In this document: in pieces, positions 24,246 through 32,227 of the stretch
Layout of the letters: every line of letters starts with the position of its first letter
How positions within the stretch are numbered: the stretch's first letter is position 1
Origin: Deltaproteobacteria bacterium
GTDB lineage: Bacteria; Desulfobacterota; SM23-61
Length of the DNA: 36,339 nt
Reading direction: 5' to 3'
Assembly: GCA_016875165.1 (NCBI GenBank)
Contig: VGSF01000047.1
Span: 1-36,339, forward strand
The notes under the pieces: generated by a model
The model's database searches: none
The model's input: only the letters and a program-made list of their open reading frames with translations
Told to the model about the DNA's origin: nothing
Position numbers and translations under genes: made by a program

Positions 24246-25353
24246 TATCTATTCTCCTTTCAGCTTTTTGTTCTTCAGTCTCGTTGGTTTGTTTAATACC
24301 CCTGGTCTTGATTTCCTTTACAATTGCATGGGTGACTATTCCCGCACCCGCTGCCGCGACCAGACCCAAACCAATTTTATCTGCCATTAACTGGTAACCG
24401 GCGCCTACAACATAGGGAAGCCTGCTGTAAATCGGTCCCATGACATCCCAGTTATTATTAGCCGCACAGGCAAAACAGGGATGCCCGGCCTGGACCGGCC
24501 AGCTTGTCCCCTCATTGTACTTCACCGTAGGACAATTGTAATAGGCCTCGGGTCCTTTACAGCCCAAATCGTAAAGGCACCACCCCAGACGATGACCTTC
24601 ATCCCCCCATTTCCTTACGAACTGGCCGGCGTCGAAGTGCATGCGTCTTTCGCAGTTGTCGTGAATCCTCTTTCCGTATCCAAAGAGGGGGCGAAGATGG
24701 CTATCGAGAGCCGGGAGTGTCCCGAAAGTCAAAAAGTGAACGATGGTGGCCGTAATGTTTTCCGCATTGACCGGGCATCCGGGAAGATTTACCACCGTTG
24801 CTTTTGGAACAGCCTCTTTGACCCCCACACACCCTGTCGGGTTAGGAGCGGCACTGGCCACCCCTCCCCACGAAGCGCAGGAACCTACAGCCAGTGTGGC
24901 CAGGGCGTTTCCACACACTTCCCGGGCGATTTCCAGAGCTGAATGGCCATCGATTGTGCAATACATACCCCCGTCCTTCATGGGAATGGCCCCTTCCACG
25001 ATGGCAATATATTTTCCCTTGAGGTCTTTAACCACGTCCTTTTTGGATTTTTCAGCCGCTTTTCCCGCAGGGGCCATGATGGTTTCGTGGTACTCCAAAG
25101 AGATCACATCCAGGACTATCTCGGCGATGGTGGGTTTGGTTGCCCGGAGAATGGATTCGGTGTCTCCGGTACAACCCGAAAACTCCAGCCAGACGGCGAC
25201 CGGTTTTTTCTTCTTTTCCAGCGCTTCAGCAATTTTGGGGATAAATGACGCAGGGAGAGCAAGGGTTGCCGCCATGGTAGTGCAGAATTTTAAAAAGTCC
25301 CTGCGGGAAACTCCTCGTTTAGAAAGAGCCTGAGAGAAGCCATCCTCATGCAT
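24226..25353 (-). CDS. hyaA: [NiFe] hydrogenase small subunit, Tat-exported
   Basis: This is the electron-transfer subunit with three FeS clusters, 375 residues. The twin-arginine signal RRDFLKF at about 18-24 precedes a hydrophobic stretch, so the folded dimer is exported. The proximal cluster site reads SGCTGDTES, with Asp where CTGC normally has its second Cys; GSCASWGG and NLPGCPVN supply the other ligands. HDNCERR and [12 protein letters not shown] hold the distal cluster, and NCP with HPCFAC hold the medial one. A C-terminal hydrophobic helix (about 330-350) anchors it beside the cytochrome b. Three-Cys-one-Asp proximal clusters are known from actinobacterial-type group 1h enzymes. ATG 25353 has AAAGGAGG seven bases upstream. 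It is the first gene of the operon. Confidence 0.93.
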   Translation of the reverse strand: MHEDGFSQALSKRGVSRRDFLKFCTTMAATLALPASFIPKIAEALEKKKKPVAVWLEFSGCTGDTESILRATKPTIAEIVLDVISLEYHETIMAPAGKAAEKSKKDVVKDLKGKYIAIVEGAIPMKDGGMYCTIDGHSALEIAREVCGNALATLAVGSCASWGGVASAAPNPTGCVGVKEAVPKATVVNLPGCPVNAENITATIVHFLTFGTLPALDSHLRPLFGYGKRIHDNCERRMHFDAGQFVRKWGDEGHRLGWCLYDLGCKGPEAYYNCPTVKYNEGTSWPVQAGHPCFACAANNNWDVMGPIYSRLPYVVGAGYQLMADKIGLGLVAAAGAGIVTHAIVKEIKTRGIKQTNETEEQKAERRIDNAEDRD

Positions 25354-25451
25354 AGAAGTCCTCCTTTAGAAAGTTCGTTTCATTCCAAAAATAATCTGGT
25401 TTAAAAAACGCTTAAACAGAGGTGCTTTACCTGCCAATCGGAACACCTTAT

Positions 25452-25967
25452 TAGAGACTGTTACGATAAAAAACAAAAATTAAGTCCTATCCAAAGGTAT
25501 TTGAAATTTCCATCTGATTCCCTACCCCTTTGATGGGGGAAGGTGTGAAAAAATCGATTTGGTTCTTTTTTCGTCATTCCGGCGAAAGCCGGAATCCAGT
25601 GTTTTCAAGGCTTTACGAACTTACTGGACCCCGGTTTTCACCGGGGTGACGGCTGAAATTCAATTTTTTCACACCTTCGGGGAGGGTGAGGGTGGGGGTG
25701 AATAGAAAAATGATCCCCCTCCGCCAGGGGAGGGGAGATTTTAGGGATATTATTAAAGTCTGAGAAGAAAATTCTCAGATTGAAAGATGTAAGAATCTAA
25801 AAAATAATTTCAGGGAAAAGAACCGTCAATTTCCAATGTGTTATGGTTTTTGCCCACAAATTTTTGGATTTAGATTAGAGTAATTTATCGTTTTATTGTG
25901 CTCATCAAAAATCTGGATCATTTTGTGGAAATTAAAAGGAAATTTGTTTTTATCGTAACAGTCTCTA
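25452..25967. mobile_element. 516-bp gene-less element with terminal inverted repeats
   Basis: TAGAGACTGTTACGATAAA at the left end is repeated inverted at the right end (25943-25967), with about 25 matching positions and one indel. TTAT flanks both ends directly, a probable 4-bp target duplication. No reading frame of note lies inside. Nested within is a second palindromic repeat at about 25525-25700. The element is 99 bp upstream of the hydrogenase operon start. The rest of the 25354-26780 gap holds a 157-bp element, a decayed repeat and an AT-rich stretch. Confidence 0.7.
25525..25705. repeat. Nested palindromic repeat (GGAAGGTGTGAAAAA type)
   Basis: GGGGGAAGGTGTGAAAAAAT and its inverted partner ATTTTTTCACACCTTCGGGG enclose a further palindromic unit. 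That unit has CGTCATTCCGGCGAAAGCCGG on one side and CCCCGGTTTTCACCGGGGTGA on the other. The layers suggest successive insertion of repeats within the 516-bp element. Confidence 0.6.
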
Positions 25968-26018
25968 TTATAAAATAAGGAGTGGAAAGGCAAGGTCTTT
26001 TTTTAATGCAGAAAATAA

Positions 26019-26175
26019 TGATGGCCTCGTAAAAAGTCGTCACTCCGGTGAAAACCGGAGTCCAGGGGTTTTATAACTCCCTGAAATAACTGGATTCCAA
26101 CTGGAGTTTATCCCGATGAAAATCGGGGCCGGAATGACGGAAGAAGGAGCTTTCGGACTTTTTACGAGTTCATCA
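26019..26175. mobile_element. 157-bp MITE-like element family B, copy 1
   Basis: The ends TGATGGCCTCGTAAAAAGTC and GACTTTTTACGAGTTCATCA are inverted repeats. ATAA flanks both ends (26015-26018 and 26176-26179), a 4-bp target duplication. Internal palindromes (CTCCGGTGAAAACCGGAG, CCCGATGAAAATCGGG) make it highly structured. The second copy, 157 bp in inverse orientation and about 93% identical by eye, is at 30859-31015. Confidence 0.82.
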
Positions 26176-26780
26176 ATAATAGCACCCCAAAAAAAACAAG
26201 TCAGATATTTCCATACGTTCAAATCTTTGTCAAGGGAAAAAGTGTGTGTCTTAAAATATTACTTTGCAAAGAATGCCCTTGAAATCCATAGAAAACAATT
26301 CTATAATAAACTCATAAAAAATCAAAATTGGGATGGCAAAGTAAAATGCTCTCCCGGGTTTCGCGGGGCAAGGCGAGCAATCCTCCTCCAGGCAGGGCAG
26401 ATGCTCTTTTTACCCAGCCATCTTTTTGACAGAGGATGAAAGGGAATGCGCATCAATTACTCCCCGTTTTTGTCCAATTTTTCCCAATTTTACCCAAAAT
26501 TGTCATAAACCGATTTAAACCCGCTGGTTTTTTGACATAGAGAAAAGCAAAATTATTTTTTAAAATTTTTAAACGGCGAAAGGGAGATCTTCCCGAAATT
26601 TTCTTAACTTATTAAAATTACTAAATTTATTATATTATTGAAGCATTTTCTTCTCTAAAAAATCTTTGCCTGCTAAGGGCTTTAATTTTTCTGGCAATTT
26701 CCGATTGGCGGCCTTGCTTTTGCATATATCCTTAAACATGAAAAAAAGCGCTATATTATTACGTTCTAAGGAGGATCTAG
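26176..26780. other. AT-rich gap with a decayed repeat
   Basis: Positions about 26320-26420 resemble a decayed relative of the repeat at 288-446 (AATTGGGATGGCAAAGTAAAATG at one side, CTTTTTACCCAGCCATC at the other). The rest, 26440-26765, is AT-rich without a gene. A clear ribosome binding site (AAGGAGG) for the PAS gene lies just before 26781. No confident promoter was identified. Confidence 0.4.
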
Positions 26781-28241
26781 ATGCAAGCAGAAAATAAGAC
26801 TATTGAAAAGCTTATAACGATAGAAAAACTCATAAATGATCTGGTAGAAATGCGCCACCAGATTATTGAATTAAAAGCATCTGAAACCCAGCGCCAGATG
26901 GCCGTAGCGGCGCTTCAAGCAAGCGAGAGTAAATTAAGGGCCATAGTAGAGAATATTCCTCAAAAATTATTCTTCAAGGATAAAAATTCCGCTTATGTTT
27001 TCTGTAACCAACGCTACGCCCAGGAGTTAAAAATTAAAGCGGAGGAAATTTCCGGGAAGACCGATTTTGATTTTTTCCTCAGAGACCTGGCTGAAAAATA
27101 TATTGCCGATGATAAAAGAATAATGGAAACAGGGAAGCCCGAAGACTTCGAGGAAGAGTATATTCACGATGAGCAAGAAATGGCTGTCCGCGTGATTAAA
27201 ACCCCCGTCAGGGATGAGAAAGGAAATATAACCGGTATATTGGGTATTTTCTGGGATATCACGGCGCAAAAACAGAAGGAAGAAGGGTTAAAGAAAGACC
27301 GCTCTCGCCTGGAAACACTACTCAGCGAGCAAGAAGTTGAAATAAAAACCATAAGTGATCGTCTGCAGGAGAAAATTTCCGAGCGCGGGCGAATGGAAGA
27401 AACCCTGCGGGGGCTTAAGGAAGAATTCAAGGAATCCCGCGCCAACTTCGAAAAACAAATATTGGAACAGACCGCTGAATTACAAACGGCCAAAGAACAA
27501 ATCCAAAAGGAAGTAAACGAGCGAAAGCAGTTGGAAGAAGATTTCAAAAAAACCCGCGCCCATCTTGAGGAACAACTATTAGAATGCGCTGCCGAACTCC
27601 GGACGGCCAACGAACAAATTCAACGGGAGATTACCGAACGAAAAAATATTGAAGGAGAGTTACAGGCCGCCGTTGAGAAGTCCCATTCCCTCGAAGGGAA
27701 GATTCTTGAGCGGACTTCTGCACTGCAGGCGGTCCAGGAACAGCTTCGGCAAGAAATCGTGAGTCATCAACAGGCCGAAGAAGCCCTCAGGATCTCCGAA
27801 CAAAAATATCATTCTGGATTGGAACTAGCCCCTGTGGGAATCTGGGTTTCCCGGGATGAAAAAATAACTTTTGCCAACCCCAAATGCGCAAAAATCCTTG
27901 GTTATTCCCCGGAAGAGCTTCTCGCCAAAACACTGCCTGAACTTTTACATTCCGAAGATCAGACAAGAGTCATGGAAAAGTATGCTCGCTGGGCAAGCGG
28001 AGAAACTCCGCCCACTACCTATGTTTCCCGGTTTATCCACAAAGATGGCCGGATAAAGTGGTTGGAAAACAAAGTTGGTTTGGTGGAGTGGGAAGGAAAG
28101 CCAGCCATTATCCATTTCGTCACCGACGTCACCGAGCGCAAGCGCTCTGAGCAAACCTTGCGCAGCGCTGTGGAGCCATTTCGTATTTTGGTGCAATCGA
28201 TAGAAGAAATTGTGTCGGCTTTAGAGAAGGAGCAGAGATAA
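26781..28241 (+). CDS. Two-PAS-domain protein with central coiled coil and no output domain
   Basis: This is a 486-residue cytoplasmic protein with no membrane segment. The first PAS fold is at about residues 48-170 (RAIVENIPQKLFFKDKNSAYVFCNQRYAQ in outline, ending ILGIFWDITAQKQKEE). A long charged coiled coil follows at about 170-335, with internal near-repeats (EQTAELQTAKEQIQKEVNER and ECAAELRTANEQIQREITER). A second PAS is at about 338-460 (GLELAPVGIWVS to VTDVTERKRSEQ). The protein ends about 30 residues later, with no kinase, GGDEF or DNA-binding domain. A mobile element starts 10 bases after the stop, so loss of a C-terminal part by rearrangement is possible. AAGGAGG precedes the ATG. 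The ligand and partner are unknown. Confidence 0.85.
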   Translation: MQAENKTIEKLITIEKLINDLVEMRHQIIELKASETQRQMAVAALQASESKLRAIVENIPQKLFFKDKNSAYVFCNQRYAQELKIKAEEISGKTDFDFFLRDLAEKYIADDKRIMETGKPEDFEEEYIHDEQEMAVRVIKTPVRDEKGNITGILGIFWDITAQKQKEEGLKKDRSRLETLLSEQEVEIKTISDRLQEKISERGRMEETLRGLKEEFKESRANFEKQILEQTAELQTAKEQIQKEVNERKQLEEDFKKTRAHLEEQLLECAAELRTANEQIQREITERKNIEGELQAAVEKSHSLEGKILERTSALQAVQEQLRQEIVSHQQAEEALRISEQKYHSGLELAPVGIWVSRDEKITFANPKCAKILGYSPEELLAKTLPELLHSEDQTRVMEKYARWASGETPPTTYVSRFIHKDGRIKWLENKVGLVEWEGKPAIIHFVTDVTERKRSEQTLRSAVEPFRILVQSIEEIVSALEKEQR

Positions 28242-28250
28242 ACGTGGATT

Positions 28251-28505
28251 GTAACACTTTAGCCCTTTGAAAAGAGGTGGGGCGTAAGGTCAGAGGGAAT
28301 CCATGGTCCGGGGGCCTGGGCGGCCCGCTTGGAATCATAAGGCGCTGATTTCTTAGCGGGTGGGGCGGGGAAAACGCCCCCGCCTCCTCCGGCGGAAACG
28401 AGCGGGGTTCTTCGTGGCCAAGTGGAAACCAGGCCGATGCTTCCGGCGCGTTCCACCCAGACCCCCGGACCTCAACAAAGGTGGTAAAACCACTTTTTTA
28501 AACCG
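28251..28505. mobile_element. MITE-like element family A, copy 3 (right end truncated)
   Basis: The left terminus GTAACACTTTAGCCCTTTG is intact, and the body is nearly identical to copy 2. The right end stops after TTTTTTAAACCGC, lacking the final GCTAAATTGATAC-like terminal bases, and no target duplication is visible. It fills most of the gap between the PAS gene and the convergent MoaD-like gene. Confidence 0.8.
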
Positions 28506-28534
28506 CCCCCGGAATGCCGTTTTCTAAACCAGGG

Positions 28535-28786
28535 TCAACCCCCGGCATACGGGTGAATCCAGCGAATGTCGTCGCCTTCCTTAAGTTCTATGGAATCATA
28601 TTCGGGAGGCCGGACAATGCGGCCATTAAGGATAAAGGTGATATGATCCCCCCCGGTTTTCTCGATTAAGGATCTGGTTACAGGATCGTCCTTATTCGCT
28701 TCCCGGATTATATTGACCACCTGTATGAATTTAGTTCCGGGTGGAAATTCCCGCTCTTTAGTGTTTATCTTCACTTTCATGTTCAA
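28535..28786 (-). CDS. MoaD/ThiS-family ubiquitin-like sulfur carrier
   Basis: This is an 83-residue beta-grasp protein ending in the diglycine YAGG needed for thiocarboxylation by an E1-like enzyme. VKINTKEREFPPGTKF opens the fold, and ITFILNGRIVRPPEYDSIELKEGDDIRWIHP is the typical second half. It lies 71 bases downstream of the aldehyde oxidoreductase on the same strand. MoaD-like genes often accompany tungsten or molybdenum oxidoreductases and are presumed to supply sulfur for pterin cofactor synthesis. ThiS or another sulfur carrier role cannot be excluded. ATG 28786 is used; a second ATG lies two codons in. Confidence 0.85.
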   Translation of the reverse strand: MNMKVKINTKEREFPPGTKFIQVVNIIREANKDDPVTRSLIEKTGGDHITFILNGRIVRPPEYDSIELKEGDDIRWIHPYAGG

Positions 28787-28857
28787 TCTTCAGCTTTAGC
28801 CAAATGAGTTCAGAGAGGGTGGAAAACTCGGGCTTTTCCACCCATCATCCATCACAC

Positions 28858-30729
28858 CTACGTGTATTCTTCCATTCCCAGCCGTTTGATCAGCCCCGGG
28901 GTAGGTTTCCCATTCTCATCCCATTCGCGAACTTTGTAGTAATCTATGATGGCCTCATCCAGGCCGACCGGAATCTTACCTGCCGCCGGTCCTTCCTGCA
29001 CCGGCTCCATGAAACGCTTCGGATACTGGAAGTCGTGTTCCTTTTTCCAGCCGTAGCGCATGTTCAGCAGTTTCTGCAGGGTGGTAATCCGCTCCCCGCA
29101 CTTGCGCAGATCATCCGTACTCCATCCCCAACCGGTGCAGGCATTGATGCTGTTGACGAGATCGGTCAGGGTGTATCCCCGAAATTCGTGGAACTTGCAG
29201 TGGCAAGAAGAGTTAATGACGTTGCAGTAGTCGTGGAATTTCGCATTCCGGTCCGGGGCGTTTTCCCAGGACCAGCGTTCTTCGTTCTTGACCTCGGAGA
29301 TCCCCCATTCCGGCAGCCGCACGTGGGCGACCCAGATATGCTGCGAATTCCCGCGTTCGTGGTTGGGGCCGGCGGCTACGCCGGTGCAGTAGTTCAGGGC
29401 GGAAATATACTGGGCCCTCCAGTTGTGAGCGGCGATTTCCTGCCCTTTCATCTGCACGGCCCAGGCATCCGAACCCTTGCCCAGGTTGTCGGCGGCAATC
29501 TTGCAGCCCTCGCCCAGAAGGTATCCCAACCCCTCCGCGCGTTCCCCGATCTTCTTGGTCATCTCCACCAGGGCTTCTGCGTTGCCCCATTTCAGGGGGA
29601 GACCGTAGGTGTCTTTCTGGCTGATGACTCCTTTTTCATAGCATTCCATCGCGAAGGCAATAATGACCCCTAAGGAAATGCAGTCCATGGAGTACTGGTT
29701 GGCCAGTTCACAGGCATAGGCAACGGCTTCAATGTCATCCACCATGGTGTTGAAACCCATCATGGCAAAGGACTCGTACTCCGGCCCCTTCCCTTTGTAG
29801 GCATAAGGTCCTTTCTTGACCTCACAAAGGTTATGGCATTGCATGACGCAGTATTTGCACGGCCAGGGCTTTGCATTCAGCTTCTTCACATATTCTGTCC
29901 CGTGCAAATTTTTCTCCCCGCTCGGGAAATTGGGCAGCGAATAATTCTTGATGGGGAGATTTCCCTGGGGGGCGAAGAGCTGGGTCGCTCCCGCTGTTCC
30001 CAATCGTTTAAACTGCAGAAATTCAGGTTGGGCGGCGTCCAGTTCCGCCACCTTCCGGTTGATTTCCTTGTTGAGCCGGTTGATCTCGGCCGGGTCATGA
30101 ACCGAGCAATTCTGAGAGCCGCGAACCGCAATCCCCTTGAAGGACTTGGACCCCATCACCGCCCCCAGGCCGCAGCGGCCGAGGAACGATTTCTTCCGGG
30201 TTTGAATGTTCGCACAACGGACAAGCCGCTCTCCAGCCTGCCCGATCGTTACGACTTCAAAGTCCCCTCCTTCCGCATCTTTGATCATATCCTCGGTCTC
30301 GTAGGCGTTCTTCCCCCACATTTTCCGGGCGCTCTTGAGCTTGGCTTTCCCATCCTCGACCACTAAATAGACCGGCTTTTCGGATCGGCCGTGAACGACG
30401 ATGGCATCGTAGCCGGTCTCCTTCATCTCAATGCCGAAGCTGGCCGTGGCCGCCGAGTCGGCATTCAGGTTGAAGGCCGGGGAAATCGCTCCGGCGGTCC
30501 ATTTGGCCGCCCCCGTCTGCTTCATGCCGGTCATGGGGCCGCCGGCAAAGGTGAGCCGGTTGGCCGGGTTGAAAGCCGTGGTGCCGGCGGGGCATTCCTT
30601 CCACATGTAGTACGCCGCCATTCCGGCGCCGCCCAGAAAATATTCGTAAACTTTATCCGGCAAAGCCTCCGCTTTGCAGGTCCCGTTGGTCAGGTCGACT
30701 TTCAACACTTTTCCCCATACACCCTTCAT
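28858..30729 (-). CDS. aor: Tungsten-type aldehyde:ferredoxin oxidoreductase
   Basis: The enzyme oxidises aldehydes to acids (or runs in reverse), using a bis-pyranopterin W cofactor and one [4Fe-4S] cluster. The 623-residue length is normal. The N-terminal VWGKVLKVDLTNG and YFLGGAGMAAYYM lead the first domain, and GLGAVMGSKSFKGIAVRG is a conserved pterin-side segment. Cluster ligands are Cys291, Cys294 and Cys298 (PCKYCVMQC), with Cys511 (CHCKF) as the likely fourth. GKGPEYESFAMMG is also typical. The start is ATG 30729, preceded by AAAGGGGGG; the frame stays open to 30918 only through a repeat element. The substrate is not deducible, and relatives include formaldehyde, glyceraldehyde and aromatic-acyl-CoA-linked enzymes. 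Confidence 0.92.
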   Translation of the reverse strand: MKGVWGKVLKVDLTNGTCKAEALPDKVYEYFLGGAGMAAYYMWKECPAGTTAFNPANRLTFAGGPMTGMKQTGAAKWTAGAISPAFNLNADSAATASFGIEMKETGYDAIVVHGRSEKPVYLVVEDGKAKLKSARKMWGKNAYETEDMIKDAEGGDFEVVTIGQAGERLVRCANIQTRKKSFLGRCGLGAVMGSKSFKGIAVRGSQNCSVHDPAEINRLNKEINRKVAELDAAQPEFLQFKRLGTAGATQLFAPQGNLPIKNYSLPNFPSGEKNLHGTEYVKKLNAKPWPCKYCVMQCHNLCEVKKGPYAYKGKGPEYESFAMMGFNTMVDDIEAVAYACELANQYSMDCISLGVIIAFAMECYEKGVISQKDTYGLPLKWGNAEALVEMTKKIGERAEGLGYLLGEGCKIAADNLGKGSDAWAVQMKGQEIAAHNWRAQYISALNYCTGVAAGPNHERGNSQHIWVAHVRLPEWGISEVKNEERWSWENAPDRNAKFHDYCNVINSSCHCKFHEFRGYTLTDLVNSINACTGWGWSTDDLRKCGERITTLQKLLNMRYGWKKEHDFQYPKRFMEPVQEGPAAGKIPVGLDEAIIDYYKVREWDENGKPTPGLIKRLGMEEYT

Positions 30730-30858
30730 AAGACCCCCCTTTCTTCCGGTTGGCTCGATTAAGATATGAATCAAGCCGGTCATTCTTTTCTTAGGGTAAC
30801 ACCGCGTAAATCCGCATCTCGAAAACAGAAATTCCCAACAAACCCAAAAGACCAAAAT

Positions 30859-31015
30859 TGATGATCTCGTAAAAAGTCCGAAAGCCCCTTTCCCCGTCAT
30901 TCCGGCCCCGATTTTCATCGGGATAAACTCCAGCCGGAATCCAGTTATTTAAGGGAGTTATCAAACTGCTGGACTCCGGTTTTCACCGGAGTGACGACTT
31001 TTTACGAGGCCATCA
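30859..31015. mobile_element. 157-bp MITE-like element family B, copy 2
   Basis: This is the inverse-orientation copy of the element at 26019-26175, with identical length. The ends TGATGATCTCGTAAAAAGTC and GACTTTTTACGAGGCCATCA are inverted. AAAT flanks both sides (30855-30858 and 31016-31019), a 4-bp target duplication. It lies 130 bp upstream of the aor start codon. Confidence 0.82.
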
Positions 31016-31098
31016 AAATTCCAAATTCAAAACCGGGCGCACGGTAGTGCGCCCCTACATCACTCTTTTCTGTTTCGGTCATTTGTATTTCGGATTTC

Positions 31099-31372
31099 GT
31101 AACAGTTTAGCGATTTGAAAAAATGGTATGAAAGCCTTTGTTGAGGGCCGGGGGTTAGAGCGGAACGCGCCGGAAGCATGGGTTGGGGTTCCGCTTGGCC
31201 ACGAAGACAGAAGATCTTTTCCTCCGGAGGAGGCGGGGGTTCTTTCCCGCCCATATGCGGAGAAATAAGCGCCTTATGATTCTCCGCCTAAGGCGGATTC
31301 CGTTCTGGCCCCCGGCCCCTGGAATCCCTTGGCCTTTACAACACCCCTTTTTCCAAAGAGCTAATGTGTTAC
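31099..31372. mobile_element. MITE-like element family A, copy 4 (inverse orientation)
   Basis: This is a 274-bp copy in inverse orientation, closest to copy 1. The ends GTAACAGTTTAGCGATTTG and AAAGAGCTAATGTGTTAC are inverted repeats. CGGATTTC directly precedes and follows it: a perfect 8-bp target duplication and the clearest proof of transposition in the window. It sits between aor and livH, 21 bases from the livH stop. Confidence 0.92.
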
Positions 31373-31393
31373 CGGATTTCGAATTTGAAAGTC

Positions 31394-32227
31394 TTATATA
31401 TCAATCGGCCGGAACATAAGGACAACGGCCATCACGATGAACACCATGACTTCAGCCCCCTGGGACCAGTACCTGGCCGTAATGGCCATGACCATCCCCA
31501 GCGAAAAGGCCGAAACAAAGGTCCCCCTTAAGTTTCCCATTCCTCCCACGATAACTACGGCAAAGCAGAGCAGGAGGATCCCAAGCCCCATGTAAGGGTG
31601 GACGGAGCTGATGGGAGCATAGAGCACCCCTCCCAATCCCGCCAGGGCGCTTCCCAGGATAAAAACAATCAAAAAATGCCTTTCCACTTTCACTCCCAGG
31701 CACCTCACTCCGTCTTTGTCCTCCAGGGCCGCCACTACGATTTTCCCCACGATGGTCTTCTTAAAAAATAATTCGAGGGCGAAAAAAAGGACGATGGCAA
31801 TAGTTACAATCAGCACCCGGTACACTGGAAAGGTAAAATCCCAGAGATTTAATTGGGTTCCGATGGGATCGCTCAAAGGCAGCGGGTTTACCCCCCATAT
31901 CCATTTTATGGAATCCACCCCGATTAGGGTAATGGCAAAAGTGGCGATGAAAGTATAATCGAGGGATTCCCCGTAGAGCCTGCGGATGATAAATCTTTCG
32001 ATAAGATAACTGATGGGAATGACCGCGAGGATGGCCAGGATGGCGGAAGGGAAAAAATTACCTTTGAAGAGGGAAATGAAGGTAATGAGCATGTACACCC
32101 CGATACAGTAGGTCAGGGTGTGGGCAAAATTGATCACGCGCATTGTTCCAAAGGTGAGCGAGAGGCCGATAGAGATAAAATAAAGAATGGCCCCAATGGT
32201 AAATCCGTATAAAATTGTTAAAGTCAT
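31394..32227 (-). CDS. livH: Branched-chain amino acid type ABC transporter permease LivH
   Basis: This is an inner-membrane permease of the LivH class, 277 residues with about eight hydrophobic segments. ILYFISIGLSLTFGTMRVINFAH is the classic LivH start, and GSALAGLGGVLYAPISSVHPYMG and AVVIVGGMGNLRGTFVSAF are conserved. The start is ATG 32227, overlapping the livM stop as ATGA; the frame extends upstream only within livM. It is the last gene of a five-gene transporter operon. The true cargo could be a branched-chain amino acid, an amide, urea or an aromatic acid, since this family is broad. Confidence 0.92.
   Translation of the reverse strand: MTLTILYGFTIGAILYFISIGLSLTFGTMRVINFAHTLTYCIGVYMLITFISLFKGNFFPSAILAILAVIPISYLIERFIIRRLYGESLDYTFIATFAITLIGVDSIKWIWGVNPLPLSDPIGTQLNLWDFTFPVYRVLIVTIAIVLFFALELFFKKTIVGKIVVAALEDKDGVRCLGVKVERHFLIVFILGSALAGLGGVLYAPISSVHPYMGLGILLLCFAVVIVGGMGNLRGTFVSAFSLGMVMAITARYWSQGAEVMVFIVMAVVLMFRPIDI

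Noticed and set aside
25395-25450. Possible sigma-54 promoter upstream of the hydrogenase (TTGGCAGGTAAAGCACC on the minus strand)
   Set aside because: The GG to GC spacing is two bases too short and the -12 half does not match.
26700-26730. Possible sigma-54 promoter before the PAS gene (CGGCCTTGCTTTTGCA)
   Set aside because: The -24 half deviates from TGGCAC at key positions; the match is too weak.
28804-29673. Long open frame of 289 codons on the plus strand
   Set aside because: It lies entirely antisense to the well-conserved aor gene and has no recognisable domain; it is a shadow of high-GC codon use.
30730-30918. N-terminal extension of the aldehyde oxidoreductase frame
   Set aside because: The extra codons run through the 157-bp element. 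The conserved N-terminus and a good ribosome binding site start at 30729.
31183-31419. 78-codon plus-strand frame upstream of livH
   Set aside because: It lies within mobile element copy 4 and runs into the antisense of livH; it has no coding character.
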